Source: Prevotella sp. CAG:1058 (GTDB lineage Bacteria > Bacteroidota > Bacteroidia > Bacteroidales > Bacteroidaceae). From it: DNA of 8,055 nt. Shown here piece by piece: positions 5,715 through 8,055 of this stretch. Position 1 is the first letter of the stretch; each line of letters opens with the position of its first letter. The stretch is from assembly GCA_000433175.1 (NCBI GenBank), contig HF986725.1, forward strand, positions 71,620-79,674, written 5' to 3'. The position numbers and the translations under genes were made by a program. The notes under the pieces were generated by a model. It worked only from the letters and a program-made list of their open reading frames with translations, was not told where the DNA came from and did no database searches.

Positions 5715-6002
5715 ATGTTTAAACCGTTAGACCCACTGCTGCACAGCGAACTGCGATTGGCCGTGATGTCGCTGCTGTTAAGCGTAGACGAAGCCGACTT
5801 CGTTTACCTTAGGGGACAAACGAAAGCCACCGCAGGCAACCTGAGCGTGCAGCTTGACAAGCTGAACAATGCAGGGTATATTGAAATAAAAAAGAGCTTC
5901 CAGGGCAAGAAGCCGCACACAACATGCCGCATAACGGACAAAGGGCTAAAAGCTTTTGAAGAGTATGTAGATGCCCTGAAAAGCTACATTCCGCAACAAT
6001 AG
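5715..6002 (+). CDS. Winged-helix DNA-binding protein (HTH_34/MarR-like)
   Basis: This 95-residue cytosolic protein has the layout of the compact winged-helix regulators annotated as HTH_34 or MarR/ArsR-like. Helix 1 (LDPLLHSELRLAVMSLLL, 5-22) leads into DFVYLRGQTKATAGNLSVQLDKLNNAGYI (28-56), holding the recognition helix around 39-51. A basic wing, EIKKSFQGKKPHTTCRIT (57-74), and a final helix (DKGLKAFEEYVDALKSYI) follow. No ligand-binding domain is fused, so any signal must come from a partner. The two membrane proteins encoded just upstream are natural candidates, and the dyads at 3824-3899 are possible targets; both links are inference. The gene is last in its cluster and ends before a strong terminator. 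Confidence 0.85.
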   Translation: MFKPLDPLLHSELRLAVMSLLLSVDEADFVYLRGQTKATAGNLSVQLDKLNNAGYIEIKKSFQGKKPHTTCRITDKGLKAFEEYVDALKSYIPQQ

Positions 6003-6089
6003 CGGATACATGCAGCTGACTTTACTGCGCAAGAATATAAAGACACTGGCAAACAAAGCCTGCACGGCATGCCATATCCATAATGCCGC

Positions 6090-6137
6090 AAACAGAAAAA
6101 GGGGAACCAACCGAAGCTGGTTCCCCTTTTTCTGTTT
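6090..6137. terminator. Symmetric bidirectional intrinsic terminator
   Basis: A perfect 20-bp stem (6090-6109 with 6118-6137) surrounds the 8-nt loop ACCGAAGC. The upper stem holds GGGGAACCA/TGGTTCCCC and the lower part is an A5/T5 block plus AAACAG/CTGTTT. Both strands therefore read CCCCTTTTTCTGTTT after the GC-rich stem, so it terminates the plus-strand cluster (ending 6002) and the minus-strand ilvA-ridA pair (ending 6149). Confidence 0.9.
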
Positions 6138-6148
6138 ATGCAGTAACA

Positions 6149-6529
6149 TTATTTCTCCAATGTTGCCAACACCTCAATCTCAACCAAAGCGCCTTTAGGC
6201 AAAGTCTTAACGGCAACGGCTGAACGTGCGGGGAACGGCTCCTTGAAGAACGTAGCGTAAACTTCGTTCATTGCGGCGAAGTTGTCCATGTCAGAGAGGA
6301 ACACGGTTGTCTTTACCACGTGGCTCAGGTCGATACCTGCCTCGGCAAGAACGTTTGTCACGTTAGTGAGCGACTGACGAGTCTGCTCCTTTATTCCGCC
6401 TTCTGCAAACTCACCCGTAGCAGGGTCGATGGGCACTTGTCCTGATGCGAACACGAATCCGCCGGCAACTATTGCCTGGCTGTAAGGGCCTAAAGCCTTA
6501 GGCGCCTTGTCTGAATGTAATGCTTTCAT
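6149..6529 (-). CDS. ridA: RidA family enamine/imine deaminase
   Basis: This 126-residue protein is a typical full-length RidA (YjgF/YER057c/UK114) trimer subunit. These enzymes hydrolyse 2-aminoacrylate and 2-iminobutanoate to 2-oxoacids and ammonia, protecting PLP enzymes from damage. Conserved features are GPYSQAI (14-20, Tyr16), ASGQVPIDPATGE (28-40), SLTNVTNVLAEAG (53-65) and PARSAVAVKTLPKGALVEIEVLA (100-122). Arg102 is the carboxylate-binding arginine and Glu118 the conserved acid that positions water. It lies 49 nt downstream of ilvA on the same strand, with no clear promoter between them, so the two are probably co-transcribed. This makes sense because IlvA generates exactly the intermediates RidA removes. 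No Shine-Dalgarno is evident; the ATG gives the standard N-terminus. Confidence 0.95.
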   Translation of the reverse strand: MKALHSDKAPKALGPYSQAIVAGGFVFASGQVPIDPATGEFAEGGIKEQTRQSLTNVTNVLAEAGIDLSHVVKTTVFLSDMDNFAAMNEVYATFFKEPFPARSAVAVKTLPKGALVEIEVLATLEK

Positions 6530-6578
6530 TTCCGTTATTTATATTTTAAAGGTTTGTCAATCAACTTTATCCATAGCC

Positions 6579-7772
6579 TTATTTCAGGCTGAATCCCTTC
6601 TTTGCAAGTCCTTCCTTTATTGCCTCGACATGCTCGTGGTTGCGGGTTTCGAGCTTAACGCGCAGCTCGCACCTGTTGATGCTGTGGCTGTATACGCCGC
6701 GCTCGTGGTGTACGCTGAGCACGTTGGCACCCATTGCAGCCAGTACTTCGATAACCTCGAGCAGCTGTCCGGGCTTGTCGTCAAGCTCCATGGCGAGCGT
6801 GCAGATACGTCCGCCCTTGTCGAGACCGCGGTTTACGACACGGTTCAGGATGTTTACGTCGATATTTCCGCCGCTCACAAGACAGATGGTCTTCTTGCCC
6901 TTGATAGGCACCTTATTGAACATAGCCGCAGCAACGCTCACTGCTCCTGCACCCTCGGCTATCATCTTCTCCTCCTCCATCAGTCGGAGTATGGCTGCGC
7001 AAATCTCGTCTTCGCTTACGAGGGCTATGTCGTCGACATACTTCGAGCATATTTCGTAAGTAAGGTCGCCAGGAGTCTTCACTGCAATACCGTCGGCAAC
7101 GGTAGACACGCTGGCAAGAGTTTCGGGATGATGGTCGCGTATGCTCTCATACATGCTCGGCGCTCCGGCTGCCTGCACGCCGTAAACCTTTACACCAGGC
7201 TTGAGCGACTTTATCGCGTATGCAACACCGCTTATCAGTCCGCCGCCGCCAATCGGCACGACAACAGCCTCAACGTCTGACAACGCGTCGAGCAGCTCGA
7301 GGCCTATCGTACCCTGTCCGGCAATCACATGGTCGTCGTTGAACGGGTGGATGAACGTATATCCATGCTCGTCGCGGAGCTGGAGCGCACGCTGGTATGC
7401 GTCGTCGTAGACACCGGGCACAAGGCAAATCTCCGCACCAAGACGGCGGGTAGCCTCAACCTTGCTTATCGGTGCGCCCTCAGGCAGGCAGATAAGCGAC
7501 TTTATGCCGTGGCTTGTAGCACCGAGCGCAACACCCTGGGCATGGTTGCCGGCTGAACAGGCTATAACGCCCTTCTTCTTCTCCTCGTCGCTCAGCTGCG
7601 AAATCTTATAATAAGCTCCACGCACCTTGAACGAGCCGGTAATCTGCAAATTCTCCGGTTTAAGGTAAATATCACTCTCTGGGTTCAGCTTGGGCGCATG
7701 CACGAGGTCGGTGCGCCTAAGAATCTTACTAAGCACGTAACGTGCCTTGTACAGATCATCTAAATTAAGCAT
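6579..7772 (-). CDS. ilvA: Threonine ammonia-lyase with C-terminal ACT domain
   Basis: This 397-residue PLP enzyme (fold type II) deaminates threonine to 2-oxobutanoate, the first step toward isoleucine or of threonine breakdown, and probably also acts on serine. The catalytic domain shows LQITGSFKVRGA (42-53) with Schiff-base Lys49, SAGNHAQG (73-80), the phosphate-binding GGGGL (175-179), AEGAGA (272-277) and SGGN (300-303). Residues about 323-397 form one ACT domain (ICTLAMELDDKPGQLLEVIEVLAAMGANVLSV), which in relatives binds an allosteric amino acid. This is the short, single-ACT type of about 400 residues, not the roughly 510-residue E. coli IlvA with its two-part regulatory region, so isoleucine sensitivity cannot be assumed. 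It heads a two-gene unit with ridA. The leader is A-rich without a Shine-Dalgarno sequence, and a candidate structured RNA lies upstream. Confidence 0.93.
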   Translation of the reverse strand: MLNLDDLYKARYVLSKILRRTDLVHAPKLNPESDIYLKPENLQITGSFKVRGAYYKISQLSDEEKKKGVIACSAGNHAQGVALGATSHGIKSLICLPEGAPISKVEATRRLGAEICLVPGVYDDAYQRALQLRDEHGYTFIHPFNDDHVIAGQGTIGLELLDALSDVEAVVVPIGGGGLISGVAYAIKSLKPGVKVYGVQAAGAPSMYESIRDHHPETLASVSTVADGIAVKTPGDLTYEICSKYVDDIALVSEDEICAAILRLMEEEKMIAEGAGAVSVAAAMFNKVPIKGKKTICLVSGGNIDVNILNRVVNRGLDKGGRICTLAMELDDKPGQLLEVIEVLAAMGANVLSVHHERGVYSHSINRCELRVKLETRNHEHVEAIKEGLAKKGFSLK

Positions 7773-7799
7773 ATTTTTCGTTTTTCAATATTCGATATG

Positions 7800-7807
7800 C
7801 AAATTTA
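7800..7807 (-). promoter_or_regulatory. Candidate -7 element for ilvA-ridA
   Basis: On the minus strand this reads TAAATTTG, a perfect TAnnTTTG match, about 28 nt before the ilvA ATG. No TTTG lies 19-21 bp upstream (the nearest, at 7840-7843, is 32 bp away), so the promoter is only half supported. A short leader of about 20 nt would result. Confidence 0.45.
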
Positions 7808-7865
7808 GGCAAAATATCTGATACTTATATCCGACAGCACAAAGAATTTTACATTTTAAAATGAT

Positions 7866-7968
7866 AAAAAATGCTATCAGACCACTCCGCGCCAACAGCC
7901 TCGCACGGTCTGGCTGCCCCCAGTGCGGCGCCCTGCCGGGTCCTGGCGCAGGCCTATGCGGGCACAAA
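7866..7968 (-). ncRNA. Candidate structured small RNA or ilvA leader
   Basis: On the minus strand an approximately 90-nt block of very high GC lies in AT-rich DNA. A closing stem pairs 7951-7959 with 7873-7883 (GCAU-AGGCC with GGUCU-G-AUAGC, small bulges), followed inward by UGCGCCA (7950-7944) with UGGCGCG (7894-7888). An apical stem pairs CGCAC (7927-7923) with GUGCG (7906-7902). The 3' edge runs into a U6 tract (7871-7866), and a TAnnTTTG box sits just upstream. The apical part lacks the conserved SRP-RNA loop and I cannot match it to tmRNA, RNase P or a known riboswitch. Being in the same direction as ilvA, it could instead be an attenuated leader. Boundaries are estimates. Confidence 0.45.
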
Positions 7969-7974
7969 ACACAA

Positions 7975-7982
7975 CAAACTTA
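7975..7982 (-). promoter_or_regulatory. Candidate -7 element for the structured RNA
   Basis: The minus strand reads TAAGTTTG, a perfect TAnnTTTG match, which would start transcription near 7968 at the edge of the GC-rich block. The nearest upstream TTTG (8008-8011) is 25 bp away rather than about 20, so the -33 element is poor. Confidence 0.4.
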
Positions 7983-7983
7983 T

Positions 7984-8005
7984 AACCGGTTGATTTTCAA
8001 CGGTT
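7984..8005. repeat. Bulged inverted repeat upstream of the RNA promoter box
   Basis: AACC-G-GTTGA (7984-7993) and TCAACGGTT (7997-8005) form nine pairs with a single bulged G around a 3-nt centre. It lies just upstream of the -7 box at 7975-7982, where a regulator could bind. No other feature is seen from 8006 to the window end. Confidence 0.4.
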
Positions 8006-8055
8006 TGCAAAACATGGTCTTTTTGACTTAATACAGAAATACTTTACACCGTTTT

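Noticed and set aside
6010..6198. Small plus-strand open frame running through the terminator
   Set aside because: It crosses the 20-bp terminator stem and enters ridA antisense; no ribosome site or recognisable motif.
6507..7280. A 257-codon open frame on the plus strand opposite ilvA
   Set aside because: It lies antisense to a well-supported enzyme, its translation matches no family I know, and it is explained by the strong codon bias of ilvA.
7785..7967. Small Pro/Arg-rich minus-strand open frame with a TTG start in the GC-rich block
   Set aside because: It has no ribosome site, weak start and abrupt composition change along its length; RNA pairing explains the GC-richness better.
7866..7968. 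Cobalamin riboswitch or SRP RNA
   Set aside because: A fragment resembles the B12 box (GCCAGGACC) but the remaining conserved cobalamin segments are missing, and the GGAAGGAAGCA-type loop of SRP RNA is absent.

Overview
The window looks like a chromosomal segment from a member of the Bacteroidota, most likely Prevotella or a close relative. The evidence is two perfect matches to the Bacteroidota sigma-ABfr promoter (TTTG, 20 bp, TAnnTTTG), mostly absent Shine-Dalgarno sequences, AT-rich spacers between moderately GC-rich genes, and gene families typical of the phylum (DUF2141, HTH_34-type winged helix, multi-pass membrane proteins beginning LSAEQSL). Genus assignment is inference. No phage, transposon, tRNA, rRNA or CRISPR signal was seen.

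Layout. (1) 1-2935, plus strand: metY-like O-acetylhomoserine sulfhydrylase (86-1369), then gdhA, an NADP-type glutamate dehydrogenase (1592-2935) with its own promoter at 1514-1545. An RlpA-like secreted double-psi beta-barrel protein (2949-3491) starts with GTG only 13 nt after gdhA. (2) 3492-3952: a 461-nt AT-rich spacer with short tandem repeats, several inverted repeats and a perfect promoter (3822-3853) that contains and is followed by dyad symmetries. (3) 3953-6002, plus strand: a four-gene cluster of an exported DUF2141 protein, two tandem paralogous six-helix membrane proteins (joined by a TAATG stop/start overlap) and a small winged-helix DNA-binding protein. It ends at a perfect 20-bp symmetric terminator that also serves the opposing genes. 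(4) 7772-6149, minus strand: ilvA (threonine ammonia-lyase with a C-terminal ACT domain) followed by ridA. (5) 7773-8055: upstream of ilvA on the minus strand, a very GC-rich block of about 90 nt in AT-rich DNA. It can fold into a long closed stem, ends in a U6 run and is preceded by a perfect TAnnTTTG box: a candidate small RNA or leader/attenuator.

How the genes work together. IlvA makes reactive enamine/imine intermediates from threonine or serine and RidA hydrolyses them, so the ilvA-ridA pair is functionally coherent. MetY (sulfur assimilation into homocysteine) and GdhA (ammonium assimilation) also belong to amino-acid metabolism. The DUF2141/membrane/winged-helix cluster has no function I can name. 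Its order suggests a membrane module with a dedicated regulator that may act at the dyad-rich promoter ahead of the cluster. The two least-explained elements are that cluster with its promoter and the GC-rich RNA candidate upstream of ilvA.
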